In this document: piece after piece, positions 48,430 to 57,444 of the stretch
How positions within the stretch are numbered: position 1 is the first letter of the stretch
Layout of the letters: every line of letters begins with the position of its first letter
Source of the DNA: Ignavibacteriota bacterium
GTDB lineage: Bacteria; Bacteroidota; Ignavibacteria; UBA10030; BY39
Assembly: GCA_003327435.1 (NCBI GenBank)
Contig: QOQV01000008.1
Coordinates: forward strand, 1 to 64,000
DNA length: 64,000 nt
Reading direction: 5' to 3'
Notes under the pieces: generated by a model
Told to the model about the DNA's origin: nothing
Seen by the model: the letters and a program-made list of their open reading frames with translations, nothing else
Databases searched by the model: none
Position numbers and translations under genes: made by a program

Positions 48430-50327
48430 TATCTTTTTAAGTATATTAATAATGCTGCGACGTCTGCGTTAGTTACCCCCGGAATTCTGGCTGCCTGCCC
48501 AACAGATTGGGGCTTTACCTTGTTAAGTTTCTCTCTACCTTCAGCTGATATGGATTTCATGCTATAATAGTCTATTTTTTCAGGTATTGGTACATTTTCC
48601 ATTTTCTCGAACTTTTCAATTTGCTCCAGTTGTCGAAGGATATAACCCTGATATTTTAGTTCAATCCCGACTTGTTCGATAATTTCCTGTTTTAGTTTGT
48701 TTTCTAAAGAATTAATTTCTTTAAGTATTGGATTTTCAATTAATTCAGGAATGTTTAATATCTCTTCAAGCTTAACATTTGCTCTTTTTGCAATGTTTTC
48801 GAGACTTTCCTTCTGACTTATTTCCGGTTCCCCCTTAGATTTAAGATAAATGTTTGCAATTTCAGGGGTTATTAAAATTGATTTTGCATTATTAAGTAAT
48901 TTTTCAATGTACATTTCCTTTAGCAACAATTTCCTATATACTGAATCTGGAATTAAACCCAGATTGTAGCCAATTTTCATTAACCTACGGTCTGCATTAT
49001 CCTGGCGTAAGAGTAATCTATATTCAGCTCTGGATGTAAACATTCGATATGGTTCATCAGTACCAATATTTATCAAATCATCAATTAAAACACCAATATA
49101 TGCATCTGAACGCTTTAAAATTACTGGATCTTTATTGTCCAGCTGTAAACAGGCATTGATTCCAGCTATAAGTCCCTGTGCTGCAGCTTCTTCATATCCA
49201 GATGTCCCATTTATTTGGCCTGCGAAATATAAACCCCTGACAATTTTGGTTTCTAAACTTAATTTTAATTGTTCTGTTGGGAAAAAGTCATATTCAACCG
49301 CGTAACCAGGTCTGAGCATTTTTACATTTTCAAGCCCAGGTATTGTTTTTAAAGCTTCTTCTTGAATTTTTGCCGGCAATGAGGATGAAAAGCCGTTTAT
49401 ATAAACGATGTTAGTATTATAACCCTCTGGTTCCAGGAATATTTGGTGCCTTTCTTTCTCTTCAAATCTAAAAATTTTATCTTCAATGGACGGGCAATAC
49501 CTTGGTCCTTTACCTTTGATTATTCCGGTGAAAAGAGGAGATTCAGCAAATCCTTTCCTTAGAATATTATGAGTATTTTGATTAGTGTAAGTAAGGTACA
49601 TTGGGATTAATTTGTTTGTAATTTTTTCCGTCTGGAAGGAGAAGGGTTTTGGTGGATTATCACTATGTTGAAGATCGACTTTTGAAAAATCGATACTATT
49701 TATATCAATCCTTGGTGGTGTTCCCGTTTTTAATCTGCCAGAAATGAAACCAATCTTTTCGAGGTTGCTGGTTAAACCATTTGCAGCTGGTTCACCATAT
49801 CTTCCTCCAATAAATGATTGCATCCCGGTAAACATCACACCTCTTAAAAACGTACCAGCAGCAACTATAACAATTGGGGAAAAAATTATACTTTCTTTAA
49901 GTGTTTTTACACCCTTAATTTTCTTTAAATTATCTGAATTTTCTATAAGGATTTCTTCTACTGTATCTTGCAATACATCCAAATTATCCTGGTTAAAAAT
50001 TCGTTTTTGCGCTTCGATTGCGTATTGTCGGCGATCCGACTGGCATCTGGGTGACCAAACTGCTGGACCTTTTGAGGTATTAAGCATTCTGAAGTGAATG
50101 CCTGTTGCGTCTGCTATTTTTGCCATTTCTCCACCAAGTGCGTCAATTTCACGAACAAGGTGGCCCTTTGCGGTGCCGCCAATTGCTGGATTACAGGATT
50201 GCTCTCCTATTTTAGTGATATCCATTGTAATCATTAATGTTTTAAAGCCCAGCCGAGCGGATACCAAGCTGGATTCGATAGCCGCGTGGCCACCACCAAT
50301 AACTATTATATCATATCTATTTTTCAT
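48429..50327 (-). CDS. mnmG: tRNA U34 carboxymethylaminomethyl synthase subunit MnmG
   Basis: A 632-residue FAD protein. The N-terminus has the dinucleotide-binding motif [20 protein letters not shown]; the family norm is GGGHAG, here an alanine and isoleucine variant. Further motifs are [20 protein letters not shown] near 46, [11 protein letters not shown] near 157, [20 protein letters not shown] near 368, and a C-terminal helical domain ending [19 protein letters not shown]. With MnmE it modifies uridine 34 in tRNAs. It is flanked on both sides by parS-like sites and lies in one operon with mnmE and rsmG. Confidence 0.97.
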   Translation of the reverse strand: MKNRYDIIVIGGGHAAIESSLVSARLGFKTLMITMDITKIGEQSCNPAIGGTAKGHLVREIDALGGEMAKIADATGIHFRMLNTSKGPAVWSPRCQSDRRQYAIEAQKRIFNQDNLDVLQDTVEEILIENSDNLKKIKGVKTLKESIIFSPIVIVAAGTFLRGVMFTGMQSFIGGRYGEPAANGLTSNLEKIGFISGRLKTGTPPRIDINSIDFSKVDLQHSDNPPKPFSFQTEKITNKLIPMYLTYTNQNTHNILRKGFAESPLFTGIIKGKGPRYCPSIEDKIFRFEEKERHQIFLEPEGYNTNIVYINGFSSSLPAKIQEEALKTIPGLENVKMLRPGYAVEYDFFPTEQLKLSLETKIVRGLYFAGQINGTSGYEEAAAQGLIAGINACLQLDNKDPVILKRSDAYIGVLIDDLINIGTDEPYRMFTSRAEYRLLLRQDNADRRLMKIGYNLGLIPDSVYRKLLLKEMYIEKLLNNAKSILITPEIANIYLKSKGEPEISQKESLENIAKRANVKLEEILNIPELIENPILKEINSLENKLKQEIIEQVGIELKYQGYILRQLEQIEKFEKMENVPIPEKIDYYSMKSISAEGREKLNKVKPQSVGQAARIPGVTNADVAALLIYLKR

Positions 50328-50330
50328 TAC

Positions 50331-50346
50331 TGTTTCACGTGAAACT
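50331..50346. promoter_or_regulatory. parS-like centromere site 2
   Basis: TGTTTCACGTGAAACT is a 15-of-16 match to parS. The palindromic core lies in the short gap between the mnmE stop and the mnmG start, mirroring site 1 about 1.9 kb away. Two copies this close strongly support genuine ParB sites rather than chance. Confidence 0.88.
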
Positions 50347-51736
50347 ATTTACCGATACAAAATTTTGAAAATATGTTGTTTAATATCTCATCTGTTGTGA
50401 TTTTGCCTGTAATCGATTCAAGTGCATTTAATGCGCTTCGGAGGTCTAATGCAATAAATTCGCCACTCATCAATTTAGATGCACTTGATTCCGCCATTGA
50501 TAAGCTTTCAAAGGATTTAACTAAAGCCTGTTTATGTCTTTCATTTGTAATCAGGATGCTGGATTGGGAGTCCAACATCGGTTCTTTAAATACACTGTTA
50601 AAGATAATATCAGTTAAATTTGAAATATTTATATGCTTTATTGCAGATATTTCCACCTGTGGATAACTTGTGAATATTTTGAATGGTTCTATAGCATTTT
50701 TATTAAAATTTAAGTCTATTTTATTAAAAACGAGGATTATTCCTTTATGAAAATTTGATAAATTGTGGATAAATTCTATGTCCTCAACAAAACTATTCGA
50801 AGCTACATCTATAATATAAAGAATTAAATCAGAATTTTCAATTTTATCGTATGTTCTACGAATGCCTTCCATTTCAATGGGATCCTGTGAATGTCTAAGA
50901 CCAGCAGTATCAACAATTTTAAATAATGCCCCTTTTATGATTAAATTTTCTTCAATAAAATCTCGTGTAGTGCCGGGAATTGGTGTTACTATAGCTCGGT
51001 TTTCGTTTAATAAAGTATTTAATAAACTGGATTTCCCCGAGTTTGGTTTTCCGACAATAATTAATTTTACACCTTCACGGTAAAATTTTCCTATTTTAAA
51101 TGAGTTAATTAATTTTTGAACTTCATTTGATATTAATTTAATTTCCTCAACTAAATTCGAATGTTCCTTAAGCACAATGTTTTCTTCTGAAAAGTCTAAT
51201 TGAAGCTCAATTATACTCAGCAGATCTACAATTTTTTTGCTAATTTCGTTAATTTTTTTAGAAAGATTGCCCTGAAGTTGCTCAATTGAGCTTTTGCGAG
51301 CCATTTCGGATTTTGATTGGATAATATCTGCAACTGCTTCAGCTTGTGAAAGATCAATTCTGCCATTTAAAAATGCTCGCTTGGTGAATTCTCCTGGTTC
51401 GGCAAGTCGGGCTCCAACATTCAAAATAAGCTCAAGAATTTTATTTGTGACATACCAGCCGCCGTGACAATTAATTTCAACCATATCCTCGGCTGTATAA
51501 GATCTGGGTGCTCTAAAGACAGCAGCAAGAACTTCATCGAGAATAGTTCCATCCGTATCAATAATTTTTCCATAATTTATAGAGTTTGCAGGGGAATTGT
51601 TCAGGCTAACAGTGCTGTGAAAAATTTTATCCACCAGCGAGATTGAATTTTTTCCGCTCACCCGTACAATTGATATTGCACCATCTCCAACAGGTGTCGC
51701 AATAGCTGCAATTATATCTTCTTCATACATTTTCAT
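50345..51736 (-). CDS. mnmE: tRNA modification GTPase MnmE
   Basis: A 463-residue GTPase. The N-terminal formyl-THF-binding domain has [20 protein letters not shown] and [19 protein letters not shown]. The G domain has [17 protein letters not shown] near 226, [18 protein letters not shown] and NKID. The C-terminus is the family hallmark FCIGK, whose cysteine is conserved. With MnmG it installs the 5-substituent on uridine 34 of tRNAs. It is the first gene of the minus-strand operon. Confidence 0.97.
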   Translation of the reverse strand: MKMYEEDIIAAIATPVGDGAISIVRVSGKNSISLVDKIFHSTVSLNNSPANSINYGKIIDTDGTILDEVLAAVFRAPRSYTAEDMVEINCHGGWYVTNKILELILNVGARLAEPGEFTKRAFLNGRIDLSQAEAVADIIQSKSEMARKSSIEQLQGNLSKKINEISKKIVDLLSIIELQLDFSEENIVLKEHSNLVEEIKLISNEVQKLINSFKIGKFYREGVKLIIVGKPNSGKSSLLNTLLNENRAIVTPIPGTTRDFIEENLIIKGALFKIVDTAGLRHSQDPIEMEGIRRTYDKIENSDLILYIIDVASNSFVEDIEFIHNLSNFHKGIILVFNKIDLNFNKNAIEPFKIFTSYPQVEISAIKHINISNLTDIIFNSVFKEPMLDSQSSILITNERHKQALVKSFESLSMAESSASKLMSGEFIALDLRSALNALESITGKITTDEILNNIFSKFCIGK

Positions 51737-51844
51737 AAATGATTTAAAATTTAATAAATGTTATTCAATTAAAAAAATAAAATTTTATAAAAGATTAAAC
51801 GCGAAGATGTGTATCTAATTTTGTTTTGACTTAATTAATTCTTT

Positions 51845-51862
51845 TATTTGCATAAACGAATA
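51845..51862. promoter_or_regulatory. ArsR-type operator-like dyad 1
   Basis: TATTTG-CATAAA-CGAATA is an imperfect inverted repeat (5 of 6 arm positions) 13 bases before the first Cys-Cys gene. It matches in arm sequence and six-base spacing the perfect dyad at 52300-52319 before the paralogous gene. Likely bound by the ArsR protein encoded at 56208, by inference. Confidence 0.5.
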
Positions 51863-51875
51863 ATGTTATTATATT

Positions 51876-52094
51876 ATGCGTGCTCGTTGCTGTTCAAATC
51901 CAATTACTCAATTAATAAAGATAAATGGTATCGAGACGGATATCATTGGATTGAAAGGATTTCCTGAAGAAATTTATGATTTAAACGTGGAGAAAATTGA
52001 TCTTACCGCAAATGCAAGTTTGGTTGCATTTGAGAAAACGATTGAAGGGAAGGTCTTAGCAACTGCGAAGATAACTGGAACATACGAAATATAG
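51876..52094 (+). CDS. Small Cys-Cys protein, paralogue of the next gene
   Basis: A 72-residue protein: MRARCCSNPITQLIKINGIE near the start, then a GLKGFPEEIYDLN segment and a beta-rich end. A vicinal cysteine pair (Cys5-Cys6) is the only cysteine content. The N-terminal half aligns with the 80-residue protein at 52348 (CC-x-x-P ... IKI-x-G-x-E ... GL). A vicinal cysteine pair in an arsenic island suggests binding of trivalent arsenic or another thiophilic metal, but this is inference. No clear ribosome site is seen at the ATG; GTG or TTG starts are not better. I do not recognise a named family. Confidence 0.65.
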   Translation: MRARCCSNPITQLIKINGIETDIIGLKGFPEEIYDLNVEKIDLTANASLVAFEKTIEGKVLATAKITGTYEI

Positions 52095-52299
52095 GAGTTG
52101 ATTTTATAAAGAAAAAATATTGAAAGAATAATATCCAATTCTTTTGCGATGGTCATTTAATAACTACAGAAAACACAGAGATATGGAGAGAATTACTAAA
52201 TAAATTTTCTTTGCGTTTAGTTCTATTCCAACGCAATACATAAATAGATCGACAAAAGTAATAATTATTTCACTATTGCCTTTTTCTTAAAAAATTACT

Positions 52300-52319
52300 A
52301 TATTCGTCTATGCGAATAT
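52300..52319. promoter_or_regulatory. ArsR-type operator-like dyad 2
   Basis: ATATTCG-TCTATG-CGAATAT is a perfect seven-base inverted repeat with a six-base spacer, 28 bases before the Cys-Cys gene at 52348. The form is typical of ArsR/SmtB-family operators. The related dyad at 51845 strengthens the case. Confidence 0.6.
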
Positions 52320-52347
52320 CGTTATTAACAAAATTGGAGCAATATTT

Positions 52348-52590
52348 ATGGGTAACTGCTGTGCAAAACCTCTTTTCAAGATAATTAAAATTGGTGGCGT
52401 TGAAGTCGGCATCAAAGGATTAGATCAAGCTTTTGATGAAGTTCGCGCAACCAATGAACAGGATCCAGACAAAATCAAAGAGTTGTTGCTCGCTAAAATT
52501 AAAGAATATGGAAATTATGTCTCCCAAAGCCGAGAGAGCGTTTATAAAGAAGACCTTTTTCGTGAATATGTAAAAAGATCTAATTCCTAA
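52348..52590 (+). CDS. Small Cys-Cys protein heading the arsenic island
   Basis: An 80-residue protein with a GGAGC ribosome site. It begins MGNCCAKPLFKIIKIGGVEV followed by GIKGLDQAFDEVRA, then a helical, charged C-terminal half ending YKEDLFREYVKR. The vicinal Cys4-Cys5 and the short beta-turn-beta start are shared with the 72-residue paralogue upstream. It precedes the ArsP-like permease by 124 bp and has an operator-like dyad in front. A role as a metalloid-binding carrier or sensor is inferred from context; I do not know a characterised homologue. Confidence 0.72.
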   Translation: MGNCCAKPLFKIIKIGGVEVGIKGLDQAFDEVRATNEQDPDKIKELLLAKIKEYGNYVSQSRESVYKEDLFREYVKRSNS

Positions 52591-52714
52591 CTAATATCAT
52601 ATAGTAAATTTTTTAACTGATTAATTGTAGATTTCTTTTCGTTTTTTGCAAAACACAAAGGCGCAAAGGATCGCTAATATAATAGCCTATTTTTAATTTG
52701 AAGAAGGATAATAA

Positions 52715-54013
52715 ATGGATTTAAAAAAAGAATGGAAGCCACTGCTTTTGATAATAGGAGTTTTCTTATTTAGTTTTTATTTACCGGTTGGCACACCGCG
52801 CTTCGACAATGCTGTCACCGAATCTTTGCAACTTGTGAAATGGTATGCACAAGAGCACGTTATACTTTGTTTAATCCCTGCTTTTTTTATCGCAGGTGCG
52901 ATTGCAGTATTTGTGAGTCAAGCTTCTGTAATGAAATATTTGGGCTCGAGAGCAAATAAATTTCTTTCGTATAGTGTTGCTTCGGTTTCAGGAACAATTT
53001 TGGCAGTTTGTTCTTGCACTGTTCTTCCGCTGTTTGCAGGTATTTACCAAATGGGTGCGGGACTCGGACCTGCAACTGCATTTTTGTATTCAGGTCCAGC
53101 AATTAATGTGCTTGCAATAGTGCTTACTGCTCGCGTACTCGGACTTGAATTAGGTGTTGCACGTGCTGTTGGTGCTGTTGTGTTTAGTGTAGTTGTCGGG
53201 TTGCTTACGCACTTCATATTTCGTAAAGAAGAAACAGAAAAAGCCAACGCTCAAATGAATTTACCTGAACCAATTGTCCACCGACCACTATGGCAAAATA
53301 TAATTTACTTTGCCTCGATGATAGGAATTCTCGTTTTTGCAAATTGGGGTAAATCTAATGATACATCAAGTTTTTGGTTTGCTATTTATTCATTTAAATG
53401 GCAAATAACAAGTGCGTTTTCTATTCTCTTTGGTGTAGTATTGTTTTTATGGTTTGGATTGGAATGGTGGAAAATAACTCTTACAGCTATTGCTGTAATC
53501 ATCGGAGCAATCTTATTTCCGCACGAGCCGATGTTGCCTTTTGCAGTTGGAGCAATCGGACTCTCGATAATTACAAGTACACACAAGGGTGAAACGAGAG
53601 AATGGTTTAATCAAACATGGGGTTTTGCAAAGCAGATTCTTCCTCTTCTATTAGGTGGAATTCTTGTTGCTGGTTTATTATTGGGTCGACCTGGACACGA
53701 GGGGATAATTCCTTCCGAGTGGGTCGCAAGTGCGGTGGGTGGAAATTCACTCTGGGCAAACCTTTTTGCTTCCATCGCAGGTGCGTTTATGTACTTCGCT
53801 ACACTCACCGAAATTCCAATTTTACAAGGATTGCTCGGAAGTGGAATGGGCAAAGGTCCTGCTCTTACATTGCTTCTTGCAGGTCCTGCACTATCACTAC
53901 CAAGTATGTTAGTATTGAATAAGATTATTGGTTTTAAGAAAACTATAGTTTATGTTGTACTTGTAATTATCATTGCAACAATAACAGGAATAATTTATGG
54001 TGCCATTTATTAA
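52715..54013 (+). CDS. ArsP-like permease (UPF0718/DUF318)
   Basis: A 432-residue polytopic protein, about ten transmembrane helices, of the DUF318 permease family that includes ArsP. The conserved cysteine segment VCSCTVLPLFAGIYQMGAGL is near residue 98 and the matching half-repeat FATLTEIPILQGLLGSGMGK near 365, as expected of the internal duplication. ArsP exports trivalent organoarsenicals; here the substrate is inferred from the neighbouring arsenic genes. A good ribosome site (GAAGGATAATAA) precedes the ATG. Its end overlaps the next gene by 17 bases. Confidence 0.85.
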   Translation: MDLKKEWKPLLLIIGVFLFSFYLPVGTPRFDNAVTESLQLVKWYAQEHVILCLIPAFFIAGAIAVFVSQASVMKYLGSRANKFLSYSVASVSGTILAVCSCTVLPLFAGIYQMGAGLGPATAFLYSGPAINVLAIVLTARVLGLELGVARAVGAVVFSVVVGLLTHFIFRKEETEKANAQMNLPEPIVHRPLWQNIIYFASMIGILVFANWGKSNDTSSFWFAIYSFKWQITSAFSILFGVVLFLWFGLEWWKITLTAIAVIIGAILFPHEPMLPFAVGAIGLSIITSTHKGETREWFNQTWGFAKQILPLLLGGILVAGLLLGRPGHEGIIPSEWVASAVGGNSLWANLFASIAGAFMYFATLTEIPILQGLLGSGMGKGPALTLLLAGPALSLPSMLVLNKIIGFKKTIVYVVLVIIIATITGIIYGAIY

Positions 54014-54392
54014 ACAGAGTTTAATTTTTATTTTAGTATTATCTGTTTTTACAGTAGTTACTCTTGCTCAAAAGAAAGTAACTCCGAAAATCACATTTAT
54101 TGAACTTGGTTCGGTTAGATGCATTCCTTGTCAAAAAATGCAACCGATCATGAAATCAATTGAAGAGAAGTATGGTAATCAAATTAAAGTGATTTTCTAT
54201 GATGTTTGGAAACAAGAAGAAAGGCATTATGCCGAACAATACAAGATTAAAGTAATACCTACCCAAGTATTTTTAGATTCGAAAGGTAACGAGATAATGA
54301 GACACGAGGGATTTTTCCCCGAAGAGGAAATTGACAAGTTTTTATTATCGAAAGGATTAAAAATTAAAAAAAGTGAAAGGAAAACTAAATGA
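53997..54392 (+). CDS. Exported thioredoxin-fold protein (CIPC)
   Basis: A 131-residue protein with an N-terminal signal or anchor helix (SLIFILVLSVFTVVTLA) and a thioredoxin fold with active site CIPC in LGSVRCIPCQKMQPIM near 34-49, then VIPTQVFLDSKGNE containing the cis-proline. It probably acts as an envelope-side thiol reductant. It overlaps the permease end by 17 bases and the next small thioredoxin by four, so it belongs to the same transcript. The link with arsenic thiol chemistry is by context. Confidence 0.88.
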   Translation: MVPFIKQSLIFILVLSVFTVVTLAQKKVTPKITFIELGSVRCIPCQKMQPIMKSIEEKYGNQIKVIFYDVWKQEERHYAEQYKIKVIPTQVFLDSKGNEIMRHEGFFPEEEIDKFLLSKGLKIKKSERKTK

Positions 54393-54622
54393 AAAAACTA
54401 CAAATCTTAGGAACAGGTTGCCCAAAATGTAAGAAGCTTACAGAGCTTACAGAAGAAGCAGCTAAATCACTCGGTATAGAATATCAATTGGAAAAGGTTG
54501 AAGACATCAAACAAATAATTTCATTCGGTGTAATGATGACACCAGCACTCGTGGTGGATGGAGAGGTGAAGGTATCTGGTCGCGTTCCTAGTGTTGACGA
54601 GATTAAAAAATTAATTGCATAA
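54389..54622 (+). CDS. Small thioredoxin-like redox protein (CPKC)
   Basis: A 77-residue protein of the small archaeal-type thioredoxin/glutaredoxin family (TM0996/MTH895 type). The active site CPKC is in ILGTGCPKCKKLTELTEEAA, followed by MMTPALVVDGEVKVSGRVPS with the cis-proline. It lacks a signal, so it acts in the cytoplasm. Genes of this type are frequent in ars operons. A nonsense-mutated relative lies at 58383. It overlaps the previous gene by four bases. Confidence 0.9.
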   Translation: MKKLQILGTGCPKCKKLTELTEEAAKSLGIEYQLEKVEDIKQIISFGVMMTPALVVDGEVKVSGRVPSVDEIKKLIA

Positions 54623-54638
54623 CAGAGAGGAGCAATTT

Positions 54639-55022
54639 ATGTCAGACCAAAGCAACGGGTGTATATGCCAGGCAGCACCAAAATTGATATTTCCATGTTC
54701 CGGTGCGGCTGATGTCGGTGAATTAACAGACCGTGCTGCACGAAGACTTACACGCGAAGGAATTGCGCGAATGTATTGTTTAGCTGGAATCGGAGGTAGA
54801 GTAGATGATATTCTTGAATCAACGAAAACTGCATCAACAATACTTGTAATTGATGGATGCCCCGCAGACTGCGCTAGAAGAACACTCGAATCAGCAAATT
54901 TGAATTCATTTAAACATCTACGTCTCACTGATATAGGATTGGAAAAAGGAAAATCTCCCGCTATAGGTGAAAGAATTGAGCTCGTTATTTCTAAATGTAA
55001 AGAACTTCTTCAAGCACAATAA
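54639..55022 (+). CDS. DGC-domain putative zinc-binding protein
   Basis: A 127-residue protein from the ATG at 54639, which has GAGAGGAGCAA ahead; an upstream in-frame start at 54615 would overlap the previous gene. Cysteines occur in NGCICQAAPKLIFPCSGAAD and in IDGCPADCARRTLE, the pattern of the DGC family of putative zinc-binding proteins. Such proteins accompany organoarsenical or aromatic-arsenical genes in other bacteria, but the function is not established. It is followed 13 bases later by the ArsF-like gene. Confidence 0.85.
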   Translation: MSDQSNGCICQAAPKLIFPCSGAADVGELTDRAARRLTREGIARMYCLAGIGGRVDDILESTKTASTILVIDGCPADCARRTLESANLNSFKHLRLTDIGLEKGKSPAIGERIELVISKCKELLQAQ

Positions 55023-55035
55023 AAATGTATTATTC

Positions 55036-55497
55036 ATGAAAATTAAAAGTATATTAACTTTTCTACTTCTTTTATTTGTTGCTACGAGTGTCGGTTATCT
55101 TATAATACAAGAAGTAAATTATAACTCGGGTATTCAGGCTGAAAATAGTATTACTTGTACAAAATATATTGTTTATTATTTTCACCGCACGATGCGATGT
55201 CCAACCTGTATAGATATTGAAAATTTCACAGATGAAGCAATAAAAACAGGTTTCACAGATGATTTGAAATCGAAACAATTGGAGTGGCGAGTTGTAAACA
55301 TCGAAGATAAAGGTAATGAACATTTTGAAAATGATTATCAACTATATGCTCAATCTGTTATTTTGGTGGAAATTAAAGATGGTAAACAAGTAAGATGGAA
55401 GAATCTTAAACAAATCTGGGATATTGTTGGAAATAAAGAAGGGTTCATAAATTATATTCAGGAAGAAATTAGATCGTTTATGGGGGGAGAATCTTAA
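55036..55497 (+). CDS. ArsF-like thiol protein
   Basis: A 153-residue protein from the ATG at 55036; the longer frame from 54967 would overlap the previous gene by 56 bases. A transmembrane or signal helix (SILTFLLLLFVATSVGYLII) precedes a thioredoxin-like domain with the motif FHRTMRCPTCIDIENFTDEA near 54-73. This HRT-x-RC-x-TC pattern is characteristic of proteins annotated as nitrophenyl compound nitroreductase subunit ArsF. With ArsE and ArsG in Shewanella, ArsF takes part in reducing nitroaromatic arsenicals. Here the assignment rests on motif and on the ArsG-like gene that follows with a one-base overlap. Confidence 0.78.
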   Translation: MKIKSILTFLLLLFVATSVGYLIIQEVNYNSGIQAENSITCTKYIVYYFHRTMRCPTCIDIENFTDEAIKTGFTDDLKSKQLEWRVVNIEDKGNEHFENDYQLYAQSVILVEIKDGKQVRWKNLKQIWDIVGNKEGFINYIQEEIRSFMGGES

Positions 55498-56189
55498 TGG
55501 ATACAATTCTCATTAGCGGTATCTCGGCATTATGGCTTGGCATAATGACAAGCATCAGTCCTTGTCCACTTGCAACTAATATTGCTGCGATTTCATTCAT
55601 TGGAAAACGTTTCAGCAGTCCAAGAATGGTGACGATTACGGGATTAGTTTATACATTGGGTAGAATGATTGCTTACATGCTTCTCAGTGTAATAGTCGTT
55701 GAGAGTCTATTAACCATTCCCAGTGTTTCAAATTTTTTACAGAAGTACATGAACAGAATTTTAGGACCGATTTTAATAATTGTTGGAATGTCATTACTTG
55801 AACTGATTCGATTTTCCACATCTTCGATAAGTGTAAGTGAAAATCTACAAAAGCGAGTGATAAGTTTTGGAATAATTGGAGCTGGGTTATTAGGAATTAT
55901 TTTTGCCCTTTCTTTTTGTCCAATCTCTGCTGCCTTATTCTTCGGAAGTCTTATACCACTTGCTATGCAGCAACAGTCTGTTGTACTTCTTCCGTTTTTA
56001 TATGGGATTGGAACTGCAATTCCAGTTCTAATTTTTGCTATGTTGCTTTCGATTAGCTCTACGCTTGTTAGTAAAACTTTTAGTAAACTTACTCAATTTG
56101 AATTGTGGACAAGAAGGATAACGGGAGTAGTTTTTATTTTAGTGGGAATTTATTACTGTTTAGTTTATATTTTCAGAATATTAACTTAA
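55497..56189 (+). CDS. ArsG-like aromatic arsenical efflux permease (CcdA/DsbD fold)
   Basis: A 230-residue membrane protein with six transmembrane helices of the LysE/DsbD-CcdA type. Near the start LGIMTSISPCPLATNIAAIS holds the first conserved cysteine, and FALSFCPISAALFFGSLIPL the second, near residue 142. Proteins of this exact form, following an ArsF-like gene, are annotated as aromatic aminobenzyl-arsenical efflux ArsG. A DsbD-like electron-transfer role is the alternative. It starts at the last base of the ArsF-like gene and is 18 bases before arsR. Confidence 0.8.
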   Translation: MDTILISGISALWLGIMTSISPCPLATNIAAISFIGKRFSSPRMVTITGLVYTLGRMIAYMLLSVIVVESLLTIPSVSNFLQKYMNRILGPILIIVGMSLLELIRFSTSSISVSENLQKRVISFGIIGAGLLGIIFALSFCPISAALFFGSLIPLAMQQQSVVLLPFLYGIGTAIPVLIFAMLLSISSTLVSKTFSKLTQFELWTRRITGVVFILVGIYYCLVYIFRILT

Positions 56190-56207
56190 AAATAGATATA
56201 TAAATTT

Positions 56208-56603
56208 ATGGTTGAACTTGCAAATCTTTTTAAGGCATTGAGTGATGAATCACGTTTGAGGATTTTAAACCTTCTTGTGCATTCTAGTGAATTGTGTGTA
56301 TGTGACATCCAAAGGATACTTGGTTTTTCACAACCAAAGGTCTCTCGGCATCTTACTTATCTCAAAAATGTTGGATTGGTTAAGAATGAACGGAAGGGAA
56401 TGTGGGTGATATACTCGCTTGCAAATATTGAAGATGAAACAACCGAACGATTGATGAAGGAATTAAAGGACATTTTCGACTTGAATAAAGAATTAAAAAA
56501 TGATTTAGTGGAATTAAATAAAGCTATTAAACTCGGGATGTGCACAACATATTGTGTAATTTATCCTGAGAAGAAATTTAAAGGTGTCCGAAGTAAAAAG
56601 TAA
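56208..56603 (+). CDS. arsR: ArsR-family metalloregulatory repressor
   Basis: A 131-residue winged-helix repressor. It shows ELANLFKALSDESRLRILNL near the start, the metalloid-binding motif ELCVCDI (Cys30 and Cys32) in the first DNA-contact helix, and FSQPKVSRHLTYLKNVGLVK as the recognition helix. Binding of As(III) or Sb(III) to the cysteines releases DNA. Operator-like dyads lie at 51845 and 52300. A carboxyl-terminal extension of about 35 residues follows the core. It is the last gene before the IS200-like element. Confidence 0.93.
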   Translation: MVELANLFKALSDESRLRILNLLVHSSELCVCDIQRILGFSQPKVSRHLTYLKNVGLVKNERKGMWVIYSLANIEDETTERLMKELKDIFDLNKELKNDLVELNKAIKLGMCTTYCVIYPEKKFKGVRSKK

Positions 56604-56618
56604 CAATTGATATTTTTT

Positions 56619-56736
56619 TGTATCGCTCCGCTGGAGCTAACTTATTTGATTTTGCTTATGCTATAAACGTGTTGCTCCTACGGAGCTGTCTGATTAAGAA
56701 TGATGTGTAGAGTCCCGTAGGTAGAAACGTTTATAG
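56619..56736 (+). repeat. Left 118-bp direct repeat flanking the transposase
   Basis: This stretch matches 57269-57387 with only about five differences. It contains CTCCTACGGAG and the REP-like GTCCCGTAGG...AAACGTTTATAG. Between it and the transposase start lies a decayed TTCGTATGGCGCGAAAC unit (56760 onward). The pair brackets the transposase as direct repeats. Confidence 0.85.
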
Positions 56737-56793
56737 ATTAAAATAATAAAATCAGCGAACTTCGTATGGCGCGAAACAGAAAGGGTAACGAAT

Positions 56794-57267
56794 ATGGCTA
56801 ACACGTATACAAAAATTTACATTCACGTTGTTTTTGCAGTAAAAGGTCGAAATAGTTGGATCAAAAAAGAATTTAAAGAGCGATTGCATAAATATATAGC
56901 GGGTATTATAAAAAATGAAGACCAAAAATTGATTGCAATAAATAGTATGCCCGACCATCTTCATATGCTTATTGGCATGAAACCAGATGTAGCTTTATCT
57001 GATTTAATTAGAATTATAAAATCAAACTCATCGAAATTCATAAATGAACAGAAATTTACGCATGGTAAATTCAATTGGCAGGAAGGGTTTGGTGGGTTTT
57101 CTTATTCACATTCTCAATTAGACATAGTAATACGATATATTCAGAATCAGGAGAAACATCATTCAAGGAAAACATTTAGAGAAGAATATCTGGAAATACT
57201 TAAAAAGTATGCTGTTGATTATGATAATAAATACCTATTTGAATGGATTGAAGATTTGAACGAATGA
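56794..57267 (+). mobile_element. IS200-like/RAYT Y1 transposase gene
   Basis: A 157-residue HUH transposase of the IS200/IS605 TnpA, REP-associated family. The HUH motif is in NSMPDHLHMLIGMKPDVALS (residues about 50-69), and a conserved tyrosine lies in GGFSYSHSQLDIVIRYIQNQ near 108-127. It is the form widely spread in Bacteroidota. It acts on single-stranded DNA and hairpins and could mobilise the REP-like palindromes beside it. It lies between arsR and arsC, splitting the island, and is flanked by 118-bp direct repeats. The reading frame is intact. Confidence 0.9.
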
Positions 57268-57268
57268 T

Positions 57269-57387
57269 TGTATCACTCCTCTGGAGCTAACTTATTTGAT
57301 TTTGCTTATGCTATAAACGTGTTGCTCCTACGGAGCTGTCTGATTAAGAATGATGTGTAGAGTCCCGTAGGGACGAAACGTTTATAG
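57269..57387 (+). repeat. Right 119-bp direct repeat flanking the transposase
   Basis: Second copy of the 56619-56736 repeat, here with a complete GTCCCGTAGGGACGAAACG hairpin followed by TTTATAG. Another hairpin unit, AGCTCCGTATGGAGCGGAAC, follows at about 57411-57432, just before arsC. Confidence 0.85.
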
Positions 57388-57444
57388 TAAAAATTAAAAA
57401 TCACATTTAAGCTCCGTATGGAGCGGAACGGATAAAAGAAAATT

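Noticed and set aside
52140-52680. AACACAGAGATATGGAGAG and TTTGCAAAACACAAAGGCGC tracts near the arsenic island
   Set aside because: They resemble common scattered filler repeats in such genomes and show no gene or fold; kept only as background.
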